Origin: Metopolophium dirhodum
Taxonomy: Eukaryota; Arthropoda; Insecta; Hemiptera; Aphididae
DNA: 64,000 nt
Direction of reading: 5' to 3'
NCBI RefSeq assembly: GCF_019925205.1
Contig: NC_083566.1
Span: forward strand, 13,454,001 to 13,518,000
The notes beneath the pieces were generated by a model. The model was not told the DNA's origin. It made no database searches and saw only the letters and a program-made list of their open reading frames with translations. Both the position numbers and the translations under genes were made by a program. Shown here piece after piece: positions 48,707-59,334 of the stretch. Every line of letters starts with the position of its first letter. The first letter of the stretch is position 1.

Positions 48707-49989
48707 TTTTTTTTTTTTTTTATTGATCTCAAAAAAATAACGTCGACAACAAAGGCCATTAGTTACAAATAAGGATTGTTACATTAATTAAATACTAAAT
48801 AATAAACATTTTTTTTTTTTTTTTTATATAAGATTGAACAATTTGGTTTGTTTCATAAACTTTATTAAATCAAGGTTTTTTTCTTGATTGGGTCCGAGTG
48901 ATGAGTCTAGGTTGTAGGATATCTTATGTGTGGCCCGTTCTTGGTTGAACATTAAACAGTCTGCTATTATATGTTTGACGGTTAACAAGGTTCCGCAGGT
49001 TTGACATATGGAAGATTCCTCTCTTGCCATCAGGAAGCCGTGAGTAATTCTGGTGTGACCAGTACGGAGTCTATTGAGAACAGTATCTTCTTTATGGTTG
49101 ATGTTAGGGTTTGTCCAACGATATATGTCTCTTTTTATTTCGTTTAATTTGGTGTTTTGTAAGTTCCAAATTGTTTGCCATTTATATTTTGTGCGCTCAT
49201 TTATGATTTTTTTTGCGTCATCATATGACATTAAGACGGTATCTTTGTTGTTGATGGCTGTTGAAGCGTGTTCGTCGGCTACTTCGTTGCCTATTATTCC
49301 CGAATGTCCAGGTATCCACATGATGACTATGTTTTTACCTAGACCGGACGCTATGGTGAGGTTGTTCAGAATTTTGGATGCAATATCACCGGGATTGAAA
49401 GGGTTCTGCAGGCTTCTTATCGTGCTTAATGAATCGCTGAGAATGATGAAATTCGAATGACCTTCTTGTAATATTGTCTCAATGGCCATGAGGATGGCTA
49501 AAGCTTCAGCTGTGAATATGGAGCAATAAGGAGGTAGTTTGTGTAAAAATATTTTATTTGGGAATATTATTGAGAAACCTACACCTTCTTGAGTTTTAGA
49601 TCCGTCAGTGTATACTTCCTGGAAGTCATTGTAGTTACTTATAATGCTTTTAAAGGAGCTTTTGAAAATATGAGGAGAGGTTTGTTGTTTGTAAAGACAG
49701 CTGAGTTCTGTATTAATTAGATATGGGCTGGCCCAAGGGAGTTGGGCAATTTTTTCTTTGGTTATAATTTGCGTTATATCTAAGTTTGTGTCTTTCATCT
49801 CTTTTATGAGGAGAGGGTTGTTTTTTCATGGATGGTGTTATTTGATTTTGAAGATCTTGCTAAATATTTGAGATGTAATTCCAGTCTTTTTATGTCAGGG
49901 ATAGTTTCACCGGCGAGGTTATAAATACTGTATACAGGACAACTGCGAAAAAGTCCTAATGCCAGTCTCAAGCCGCAGTTATTATATAA
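48707..49989 (-). mobile_element. 5'-truncated I-group LINE with RNase H and 3' tail
   Basis: The element runs on the minus strand from about 49989 to a poly-A tail at 48707-48721. It retains the RT-to-RNase H linker (CGLRLALGLFRSCPVYSIYN in the 49804-50040 frame), the RNase H and C-terminal region (48824-49798), an internal A run near 48810-48828 and a roughly 100-base 3'UTR. The 3'UTR ends TAATGGCCTTTGTTGTCG...GATCAATAAAA. A weak TSD, gtcattt, may lie at 48703-48709 and 49990-49996. Most of ORF2 and all of ORF1 are missing. A single-base frameshift near 49800 separates the linker from the RNase H frame. LINEs with an RNase H domain after RT belong to the I/R1/LOA-type groups (established); the exact clade is inference. 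Confidence 0.85.
48824..49798 (-). CDS. LINE-encoded RNase H domain fragment (324 codons open)
   Basis: The frame contains a complete RNase HI-type domain. The catalytic acidic residues fall at D65 (EVYTDGSKT), E98 (FTAEALAILMAIE) and D122 (ILSDSLSTIRSL), with H165 and D175 in WIPGHSGIIGNEVADEHA. In a LINE this domain removes RNA from the RNA:DNA hybrid during target-primed reverse transcription. A CCHC cluster follows at residues 265-281 (CQTC, then H and C in KHIIADC), typical of the C-terminal end of I-group ORF2 proteins. The frame stays open to its natural stop at 48824, so decay here is limited. The ATG at 49798 is internal to the ancestral ORF2: the upstream linker lies one frame away. 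It is a transposon remnant, not a host gene. The plus-strand frame at 49074-49460 is a shadow. Confidence 0.9.
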   Translation of the reverse strand: MKDTNLDITQIITKEKIAQLPWASPYLINTELSCLYKQQTSPHIFKSSFKSIISNYNDFQEVYTDGSKTQEGVGFSIIFPNKIFLHKLPPYCSIFTAEALAILMAIETILQEGHSNFIILSDSLSTIRSLQNPFNPGDIASKILNNLTIASGLGKNIVIMWIPGHSGIIGNEVADEHASTAINNKDTVLMSYDDAKKIINERTKYKWQTIWNLQNTKLNEIKRDIYRWTNPNINHKEDTVLNRLRTGHTRITHGFLMAREESSICQTCGTLLTVKHIIADCLMFNQERATHKISYNLDSSLGPNQEKNLDLIKFMKQTKLFNLI

Positions 49990-49996
49990 GTCATTT

Positions 49997-51727
49997 ATAA
50001 TCATTAGAATAACATTTTTATAGTTATAAATCAATTTCAAGGTTTAGAGAATAAATGAAATATAAATACTTGATTCTTGTCCTAAGTATTAAATTGATTA
50101 TAGGTTCATTTTACTAATTGTGAAGAAAATAGAGAACAATTAAGAACCTTTGATGTGTTTTTTTTTTTAATATATAGGTAGGCACGTATCAATATTCAAT
50201 ATGATACAATTAATTTCATAGCAAACTGTTGAAAATAACACAAAGGACATAAAAAAATTAGAAAAATATACAACCTTTCATGAGAAACTTCCAATTAAAC
50301 TAATTATTGACGATTTATAATATTATGAAAAAACTTAAGTTTTTACATCACAATTATAATATTAGTTTTTAAAATAATATATTTAACTGGATGATCAAAC
50401 ATCAATACGGCTCTCAAATGCGTAATACCAATGTATTATTTTTAAGTAGTTTAGACATAGTGAGCAAAAAGTTCTTTCAATTTTTTTAACAAATTATAAT
50501 ATAATTATTATAATAATTGTATTTATTATTGTCTAATTTCCATATCTTCTGACATTTTTTTATATCTTTTGGTGATCATATTAATTAATAATAATTTACC
50601 TTTAAAACAAACTTGAAAATTAAGCAGAAATATTAAATAGGTAACGACAATGATAACAAATATTTATTCAATCAGTAAATAAATATTAAGCTGTTTCCAA
50701 AATATATCCTAGTTGTATGAACTAATATCACAATAATGTAAATGTTTTGTTTTATTTATTAGAAATACTTCCAAGTAGAATATTTCGGTTTTTAATTTTA
50801 AAATAAGAAAAAATGTTTTGATGTTCCTTAAATATCTCAAATAACCAATGTGTATTGAAATATTAATGAAAATTACACATTTTAGACAAGATTTGGGCAG
50901 AGTAATATGTACAGAAGTCAGGTGGATGGGTATTTAAACTTTATACTGATGATACAAACACTGAAACACAGTTAAGGACATTCTAAACAGAGTATTGTAA
51001 AATAGTTTAAAAGAAGATTTCAACAATAATTTTGTACTGTAATACGTATATTATAAAAGTATTATTTATGCTCAAACGGCGGTTGGAAAAAACAAACGAT
51101 TTGTTAAGTCAAACCTTGTTACCGAAATATTCAATTGTTTCGTAACATAAAACAACTATGAATTTCATACATTTTAAGCTTTCTACGCAGTATCCAAAAC
51201 AAAAAAAAAAATGTGTGAAAAGTCATTTTTTTCCAATGTTAAAAAATCAATTATTTTTATGGAAATATTTTTTTATGGTATTTAATAGGTAATTAAAAAT
51301 ATATGAATGGCAATAAAATGCATATTTTTACACGTCATAAAAATGTTTTTGCCCCTACATAATACGATTTGATATACATATACGTACATTTTGATGTGAA
51401 TTCCGTAAAATTAAACTTTGTTCACCGGTTAAATTTTATTAAATTTACGTATTTATTGTTATATTATACGAATCATTAATGATATTATAATACATATAAA
51501 TATAAATTAGTTTTTATTTTATAACAATAAAATTACCACTGCAGTTAATGTAAAATTATTTAATTGTACAATTTGGAATTAATACCAATATACCTATAAA
51601 TTAAGTTATCATTGAATAAATTCTAAAGCTTGCAAACGTTTAGTATGTGTAACATGTATAAGCATTTAATGAAACATTACAGAATCTCAGTATGTGACAG
51701 ACAATTAATAATCTGATATTCAATTTT
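49997..51727. other. AT-rich non-coding sequence
   Basis: Nothing recognised. Confidence 0.6.
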
Positions 51728-53028
51728 AGATTCTGAGCGAAGCGATGAATGTATTGATTTTACAATGATGTGTGGTTTTTTTTTTATTTTTTATTTGTGT
51801 CTGTCATCACCTTTTAGGACAGTAAAAGTGCTTGGATTTTCTTCAACAGTAACTTTTCTGATAGTAAAGTGAATCTAGTTGGTACTTTGGGGGGTCAAAA
51901 GTAAAAATAATTTCAATAGCTTTAAACGCGACGTGAAAAACAAAAGAAAAATAAAGGAAAAACGGGAATTTTTACGCAAAATCGGTTTTCGAGAAAATCA
52001 ATTTTGGTTTTTGGTGCAACTTTTAAAACAAATGACCAGGTACATGAAATTTTGACTGAATGCTTATATTAGCATTTTCTATACACCATAACATTTTCCA
52101 AATATTTTTCTACTTATTTTGAGCTGTTTACGGACATTTTCAGTTTCCATTTTTTTTAGTTTTTTTTCTATAAATATCAATAAAATTTTATCTGTTGGGT
52201 AAGAAAGCTTGAAATTTTAATAGAAGGCTCTTTGGTGATTTTTTCAACGACAGATGAAAATGTAATACAAGATTATCCATAAGTTTGTCTACCTTTATCG
52301 AAAAAAAAAATGTGAACAAGAAAGTTAAATTAAATTTTATAAAGTGTTTGAAATTCATATTTTTACAACATTTGATATTCACTCAATATCTCATGTAACG
52401 ATTTTCTTATTTTGTTGTAATTAAAAAACGTATAACTGTAGATACTTTGAAATTTCACTGAATGTTTGTATTAGCATTTTCTATACACGATAAAATTTTG
52501 AAAATAATTTGACTCTTTTTGAGCTGTTTACGGACATTGTCAGTTTTCAATTTTTTTAGTTTTTTTTTCTATAAATATCAATAAAATTTCATTTGTTGGG
52601 TAAAAAATCGTGAAAGTTTAATATAAGGCTCCTGATATATCGTTCTAATAGCAGTTGAAAAATATTAAAAATACATATGCACAATTTTTTTTATAAGCAT
52701 TTAAAGTTCAAATTTTGACAAAATTTATCAAAATTAAAATGTAATAATTATTTTGGAGTTAAAAATTTATAAAATGTTCAACTTTTATAGCTAAGGGTTG
52801 AAAATTTAAAACAAGGTTCCACGTAAATAAGTAAATATATAAATTACTTTATTCACAATAATATCATCAAATATACTTGGTAATATCATAGGCTGACTAA
52901 CCGTTTTCGCTCAGAATCGTTTTTCTTATTATATTATATCATTGAATTCAAATTTAACACCATCCATTACAGTGGCCCACTTATAACCTACTGTACAGCA
53001 GAGCGACATCCACTTACCCACCTTTTTT
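51728..53028 (-). mobile_element. Family A repeat, copy A2, best preserved
   Basis: In reverse orientation to A1, it starts (left edge) with agattctgagcgaagcgatg and ends with gtacagcagagcgacatcca then cttacccacc and an A/T run. It shares with A1 the blocks around 51890-52020 (ggggggtcaaaagtaaaaat, acgcgacgtgaaaaacaaaa) and 52640-53020. It contains an internal duplication of about 200 bases at roughly 402-base spacing (52050-52240 and 52450-52640). The frame at 52188-52382 (-) has no recognisable domain. The edges agree with A1 to within a few bases, which defines the full unit as roughly 0.8-1.3 kb. Class unknown. Confidence 0.8.
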
Positions 53029-56000
53029 GTTTTTTTTTTAAAGAGGATTTTTACAAACGTTATTAATAGTACTTATTGGTTTGTTCATTTAACAGTTATG
53101 ATTATGAATATAACTTCATATTACATATTGGCATATTATTGTAGCAAGTTAACTAGGAGACTATAAACGTTAGTATTATATTATTTCAATACAGATTTTA
53201 GTTATAAAATTATATAAGAATTTCCTGTTGGATTAGTATCCAGTGATCTTTTTATGTCGCGCAGTGAACAATTACGTAGAGATAAAAATTGATTAGTTTG
53301 TAATAGTAAACGAAGTTATTCATTAAGGATGATCATCCCCGTTTGCTCTTCAATCATGCGCTTATTAAAATTCTGATTTTTGTAATTTTTAAATATTCAT
53401 CCAATGAAAATTTTTTCAATCAATTAGTTACGCTTGTGAACTTTTTAAAGTACGTCTTTAAGCACATTTTTTATGTTGATGTATCTTATTCAAAACTAAA
53501 TGATTACTTTTTGATTTAGGTACCTATTACATTTTGTAAATTTTGATTATAATATTATGTTTGAAAGATATTGAGGTTTTTATCGTTTGAACATTTACTA
53601 TGCTAATTAATATTAAATTATTACCATTTGGCATTTATACAATTTGTAAAAATTATGATAGTACAATAATCACCTAATATACTAAAATATATTTTAGTAG
53701 ATAGATATTAGATTCTTATTATGTCGAGCGTCGGTGTCTCGAATAGTTCATAATTTCAATTTCAAATGCAATTGAAATTCTTTTGAAATAATTACCACTA
53801 CAATAAAACTCGATGTCTCAAACTTTTTTCTTTGGGTTTGATCATAACGAAATATATATCATATATTTTGTATTATTAACACAAAGTTGTGAATTTTTTT
53901 TTGAACTGTGATTTTTCAATATTATAAAAAAAATAGCAACCGTAATAACCAATCATTATGTACAATAATATTGTCAACCTTTATTTATGACACTCCTCGA
54001 TACATCAAACTTTTATTTTTTTATCCAGATTTAATGTAAACACTACATTATCGATTGCAATGTAGATAGGTATACTGTGGAATAGTAAAAGTTCGATTAA
54101 ATGTCTTTGTTCTGTGTTATATTAACTATATAAAACTAAAATTTTCGTGATATTTTATTTGAAAATAAAAAAATATTTACCTTTCTATTATATTATATTT
54201 ATAGATTCCTTTATATTACAGATATATATTTTTTTTTGTTTAATATATGCGTAAGTTCATCGAAATCATCCAGGGAGAATTTTAAAAGTGTACGTTGTCC
54301 GATGTTCAGTCCCTAGTATCCTAGTTGTATACAACTTAAGATAATAAATAAATTATTAAAAAATATATTTAATATGGTAATTGTTTTTAATTTCAAAATC
54401 ATATCAATTTGATATTACATTATTCTTTTTACAGTTTAAGCTTTAATCCATTGCTACATATTTACTCAAATTCATTTCGTAAGTAGTATGATATTATATA
54501 AAAAAGAATGCAAGTTTTTTGCTCCAATATTTTTGTTTTTTTTTTGTATTAAGAGCACTTACAATTAAAAAAAAAAAGCGTTTCACACTCATTCAAATTT
54601 TAGGTACGAATAACATTTCTCAAAATTGTTTGATTAATTCAGTTATTTATCCTTGTTTTTAAATTTCAAATAATGTATAGTACAAACATTGAATTTATAA
54701 TGATGATCAAAGCGAGATTGAACACATTACACACGGTAGTGTGTTCTTTACATATTTGTTCATTAGTGTGTAATTTTTTTTAGTATTTTACTATCAATTC
54801 ATGATAATGTATTTAAGTACTTGTGTATTCGATAAACTTCTTTTTTATGATTTACAATAAAAAAAAAAGACTCAAAATAAATTATTATCAGTTTTCATTT
54901 AAAAAATAATTTTTTTTGTGAATAGAATTTTATATGTAGATACATTTTTGTTTTGTTTTAGCATCGTCGGAAATTATGTACCTACCTAGTTATTTATTAT
55001 ATTACCGAGTAATTATATTTAGGTAATATTTCTGAACTAAATAATAATATTTAAGCTAACATTTAACTATACTTGTATACTTGTATCGATTATGATCTTT
55101 ATTTTATATTCCATAATTTAAGTTGTCATATTTTGCAATTTAACTACCATATTTAGATATACATAGATAAACACTAATAACCCCGTCGCTGGTGCGTATA
55201 TATTATATGTTTCAAAATAAAGGTAGGTGAAATTTAAAGCATTCATTTTTTTAAACGTAGGTACACTTGTTTTAATACTTTATTATTAGTACAATTGTAT
55301 AATGTCAAATAGAAATTAAACGGAGATTACTAAAATGTTTATATTAAGTTCCTCAAAACGATTTAAATTACTTACTATACACATTATATCATATACAACG
55401 ATAGAGTACTAGTTTAGATTACAGCAGCAGAGGTATATGACTGACGCGGTGTGAATTAAATTAGTTTGATTTTTGTCCAAACATATTAATGCATACTCAA
55501 TCTTTTTCGATATAATTTGATTTAATGGTCTCGAACATATTTTTCACATGTTTTGTGATAAATATATTCATGTGGTTTTTCATATTCATAACTAGCAGCC
55601 ACCTAAGAAAATAAGAATAACAATAAGGTAACACCGTGAAAACGTAATAACAGTAATTGTATCAATGTTTCCAAAAGTAGTTACTTACCTACAATTAAAC
55701 CAACGTTTAATAATAACAATAAAAAAAGGATAAAAAATGATCAGTTTAAATATTAATAGTTTACACTAGATTTAACGCATATTATAAAAATCGGAATGTT
55801 TTTATGTATAATTATTCAAAAGAATACTTAAATACTAATCTATTTCATTGTTTCATTTAAGATGCGTTTGATTAGAAAAAACACCATTTAAACTTTTTTA
55901 AAGAAATATTTTGTTTCAAGTTACTTTTTGTGTATTTTAATTGAATAGGTATTGGGTATTTTAACAGCTGTTTGAAGTTCGATATATATTAAGTTAACAG

Positions 56001-56284
56001 TAACATTTAAACTGTCGAAAAAACATATGTAAGGCCTTAAAATATGATTCATGATGTATATATGCGACGGCGTATGTTTTTTTTATTGTTAACCGATTTA
56101 TTATACCTATAGGAGGTTTCTATACAACACTTTTCACCGAGCAAATGTACTTATAGTTTGGGTACACTAATTTCATTATGCACATATTCATTAAATATCT
56201 ATAGGTATTATAAATGTTCTAGTTTAATATATTTACAAACATATAAACATAGATACGTTTATATACATTTTTACAGTAAAAATA
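53029..56284. other. AT-rich non-coding sequence
   Basis: No genes, TIRs or LINE/SINE fragments were found. Long A and T runs occur near 53925, 54232, 54540 and 54860. Confidence 0.6.
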
Positions 56285-56292
56285 GTTTATAA

Positions 56293-57370
56293 CAGTGGCG
56301 GTTTTATGAATTTTTTTTTTTTTTTTGGGGGTGGGGTCCTTTAACATTATCTCATAATATATAAAGACAATAAGTTTAACCCATCATTAATTACCAAATA
56401 AAATGTATTCTTACATAAAAAAAAAAAAATAGCATTTTAGTTACAACTATTACAAGACAAAATAAACTTTTCGTTTTCTTTTATTATTAATTCGTCCAAA
56501 ACTTTGTCAGCCGTTAATTTCAAATCTTTATGAATACACATCATAGCCATTTAATCTTTTCTGAAATATTTAATAAGCAAATTATATTTAATATTTATGA
56601 TATTTAATATTTATGAATTATGATTTCCTTTATTACTTACTTCTCCAATTGTGTTCTGCAAATAAGTTTTGATTCTCTTAAGATTGGAAAAAGTTACGTT
56701 CATTAGATTATGTTGAAACTGGTAATATGGCTAGTATTTGAAGCAGTTTGTATATATTAAGATAAATTTCATTATTACAAAATGATAAAGCTTGAAGTGC
56801 ATTAGTTGGCTCTTCACTAAATTTTTTTAAGCACCTTTGCCACAATTCATATTCAGCCATCAAAATTGCATGGTTTCCATTTTAAATTAACTACATATTA
56901 TTATGAGTCAAATAATATGGATAAAATCTTTGTAAATTAAAAATCAAAACGATTTAAAATAATTATTATACATTTTACCAACCTGAATGTAGGCGTTCGA
57001 CAGGCGTGACGGCTGAAAAGTGATTGTCAGTGTATCAATTATCGCTGCGCTAATGTACCGAATGGCCGAACGCTGTTATTATCACAAATAATAGATATCG
57101 TAATCGTAAACGTCCTCATTTCAGGGAAAATATGGTATTTACCTAAATAGCTGTAGCTAACATTCTAATATACGAAATAATAAAGATGAAATCACCAGAA
57201 TTATGTAGGTATAAGCGTACCTATATCCGCATATAAAAATCGTAATAGCTATAAAAAAAAAATTACTGTCAAAACCCAAGCGTGCTGAGCGAATAATGTA
57301 TGCAGCCTAAGCTCGGGATCTGGGGGGGGGGGTCCAGACCCCCTGGACCCCCCCCGTAAAACCGCCACTG
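56293..57370 (-). mobile_element. hAT element, internally deleted, with 8-bp TSD
   Basis: The left terminus is CAGTGGCGGTTTTATGAATT and the right terminus in reverse is CAGTGGCGGTTTTACGGGGG; the first 14 bases agree. The flanks gtttataa (56285-56292) and gattataa (57371-57378) match at 7 of 8 positions. Inside, the minus strand keeps the 3' portion of a hAT transposase gene (56451-56880). The right third (56881-57370) looks like the element's 5' leader, including a C-rich palindrome (tccagaccccctgga) near 57332. The deletion has removed the DNA-binding and catalytic parts, so it is non-autonomous. Confidence 0.88.
56451..56880 (-). pseudogene. hAT transposase C-terminal remnant with an intron
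   Basis: Read from 56880 down, the translation includes LMAEYELWQRCLKKF, NALQALSFCNNEIY, IYKLLQILAILPVS and SNLKRIKTYLQNTIGE. This is the pattern of the C-terminal dimerisation region of hAT transposases, where cysteine/serine-rich ERSFS-like and LKRIKTYLRN-like segments are typical (established). The frame then reaches gtaagt, and an 80-base intron (56640-56561) ends in tttcag. The coding sequence resumes in phase with KRLNG and, after a small deletion, AMMCIHKDLKLTADKVLDEL. Frame disruptions near ILPVS and after RLNG make it a pseudogene. hAT transposases join DNA ends as dimers, and this region alone could at most bind a partner. Confidence 0.8.
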
Positions 57371-57378
57371 GATTATAA

Positions 57379-57957
57379 TGACTTTCAGGGGACTAGGAAA
57401 AATAGGTTATATACCAAATAACCAAAATTAAAAATAAATAAATAAAGATTTAATAGTTCACGGAAGAAAGTCCCTTTTAAGTCCTCAATCAATTTAAATT
57501 AATTCATATTGCTATAGTGGATTCTATTATTGACGGTAGGTGCATATTATTATGCATATTATACAATATACATTTAAGTTTAAATATTATAAGGGAAAGT
57601 TTAATACTGAATATGATTATGAATCTGTAGGTATTAAATATTAATACAGAAAGCGTTTTAATATACCTAAAAGTCCCTAAGGTCAATAACAACCAAAACC
57701 TGAATAACTATTTATTTTTTTATGTATTTTATACTGTATGATACTGAAGAAGCGAAAAGAAATCTAAGATGTATAATAATCTGCTGATTCGCAAATTATT
57801 CATGGTTTTTAAAACTCGAAAGAAATTTTATAAAAAAATAATATACTCTTGAATAACACATAAGAATATTTAATATAACTAATCCAATTATTTTTTTTCA
57901 CGTCCTAGATATCCGATTAAGTGTATTAAGAACATTACGTTTTATTACTAGTGAAGA
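57379..57957. other. AT-rich non-coding sequence
   Basis: Nothing is recognised; the frame at 57504-57692 (-) is Ile/Leu/Asn-rich and random-looking. Confidence 0.6.
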
Positions 57958-58056
57958 ATGAACACACTCGTAACTCGTCCAATGTTCTATACGGTATATT
58001 ATTCTCGTGCCGATAAATCTCGTACTCTTTGGACAAAAGCACGGCTGAGCACTCAC
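57958..58056 (+). CDS. Candidate first coding exon, unknown gene
   Basis: An ATG at 57958 (context gaagaatga) opens 33 codons, starting MNTLVTRPMFYTVYYSR and ending KARLSTH. The frame meets a donor-like junction, cac|gtaaga, at 58056/58057 (phase 0). If unspliced, the frame would stop eight codons later. Local base composition is more balanced than the background and a GC-rich patch follows. I do not recognise the peptide, and the signal is compatible with chance. Confidence 0.2.
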
Positions 58057-58179
58057 GTAAGAAAAGAAAATTCGTTTTTATAAACGATTTTTTTTTTTTT
58101 ACACGCATGTCTCATGTGATACGTTATATTATTACATTTCACTACCTATATGACTTATGCTTATGTAGACCTACCGATG

Positions 58180-58720
58180 GTTGTATTAAATTACGGCTGT
58201 CGTCCTCGTATTGTTCTATCGAATTATTTCTGCGGGCGGTTTGCAAGGAATAATAACTGCGGCCGTCGTTTCCTAATCAGCCTTCTCGAGGTTTCATTTC
58301 GGCGCAAACTGTGAGACGTGCGATATGAGGGCGGTTGATAATAAACTACGTTTGCACGCAAGTCGTTTGTTGTTCGTACCTATAATAATGTTCCGGGCGG
58401 TCGGCCACAGCCACGAGGAGACTGCAACTATACAGCGAAGGCGGAATTTGGTTTTTTGCTCCGCCGCCAATCGCACGGCATATACTCAAACTGATCGTGT
58501 ATTCTATTACGAGTTCGCACAACTAACCGACGGCCGACTATAGTTAAGGGTGTGCGTACAACAAATTAGTTGGCATTAAGTGTTAAACCAATTATCCCAA
58601 CTATGCAGACCGGCTGCAGAGGTGGCGGTGGCAAGTTAACGTAATTCCGTTGTTGCCTATAGTCCGATTAACCTGAGGAATTGCACGGGAAATTTTCTTC
58701 GACCGTCGTCGAACGGAAAC
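58180..58720. other. GC-rich, CpG-rich patch, possible promoter or UTR
   Basis: This is the longest GC-rich interval in the window, with many CpG steps (gcggccgtcg, gggcggtcggcc, gtcgtcgaacgg). It contains a 72-codon ATG-initiated frame at 58325-58543 (+) (MRAVDNKLRLHASRLLF...) and an opposing 60-codon frame at 58294-58476 (-). Neither has a recognised domain, and opposing open frames are expected in GC-rich DNA. A promoter, first exon or decayed element are all possible. Confidence 0.3.
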
Positions 58721-58826
58721 CAATTTCGAAATTAGTTTTAAATATTTAGAACAACTTACTGATGAACGGACTTGGACATTAGAATTTAACTATTCGCAGA
58801 CATATTTTAATAGTTAGAATAGTATA

Positions 58827-59120
58827 CAGGCTGTCCCGCGAGGATTTGCCCACTGTGAGATAATAAATATAATAAATCTATTTTTTTATTAGACTCGTAG
58901 AGACAAGAACTCCACATATTCAATTTTTTGGTAAAAAAGTTAAAAAAGTTATTTTTTACTTTATATTTTTGAAACAATTGAAGATAGCCATTTTGTAAAG
59001 TTTATTTTTGTGGAAATTTTGACTTTTCAACGTTTTATTTTCATTAATCTCATGATTTTTAATATTTTTTTTAGCTTAAAGGCAAAACGGCTAATGCGTA
59101 TATCCTAACGGGACACTCTG
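58827..59120. mobile_element. TA-flanked MITE, 294 bp
   Basis: The left end is CAGGCTGTCCCGCGAGGAT and the right end in reverse is CAGAGTGTCCCGTTAGGAT, about 14 of 19 identical. TA (or TATA) lies immediately outside both ends, as in Tc1/mariner-type insertion. The interior is AT-rich with no transposase. Confidence 0.75.
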
Positions 59121-59133
59121 TATAGTCTAATAA

Positions 59134-59220
59134 TGCTTTAGCAGTACATATACTAAAATTGGAACATTACAGAGAAGATTAGCATGGCCCCTACGCAAGG
59201 ATGACATGCAAAATCGTGAA
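59134..59220 (+). pseudogene. U6 snRNA retropseudogene
   Basis: The segment matches U6 spliceosomal RNA from the gctttagcag region (the conserved gcttcggcag loop with changes), through acatatactaaaattggaac, acagagaagattagcatggc and ccctacgcaaggatgaca, to atgcaaaatcgtgaa. U6 pairs with U4 and U2 in the spliceosome, and its ACAGAGA box and AGC triad are both present here. It lacks the 3' end of U6 after GTGAA, where an A-rich tail (aaaaaaaaataaaaaataaa) follows instead, and the first bases are altered. The upstream bases are MITE sequence, so no U6-type PSE or TATA promoter is seen. It is therefore a reverse-transcribed copy rather than a working gene. Confidence 0.92.
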
Positions 59221-59316
59221 AAAAAAATAAAAAATAAAAATATATATCAAGTGAAAATGCGTATTAATCACACCGTTTTACATTATTACTGCACAATAAT
59301 ATGTATAAAGAGCATT

Positions 59317-59334
59317 TGTGTGTGTGTGTGTGTG
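59317..59334. repeat. (TG)9 microsatellite
   Basis: A perfect dinucleotide run lies inside AT-rich sequence; the 79-codon frame at 59206-59445 runs through it and the U6 tail and is not a gene. Confidence 0.95.

Noticed and set aside
49074..49460. 128-codon plus-strand ORF
   Set aside because: It lies antisense to the clear LINE RNase H frame.
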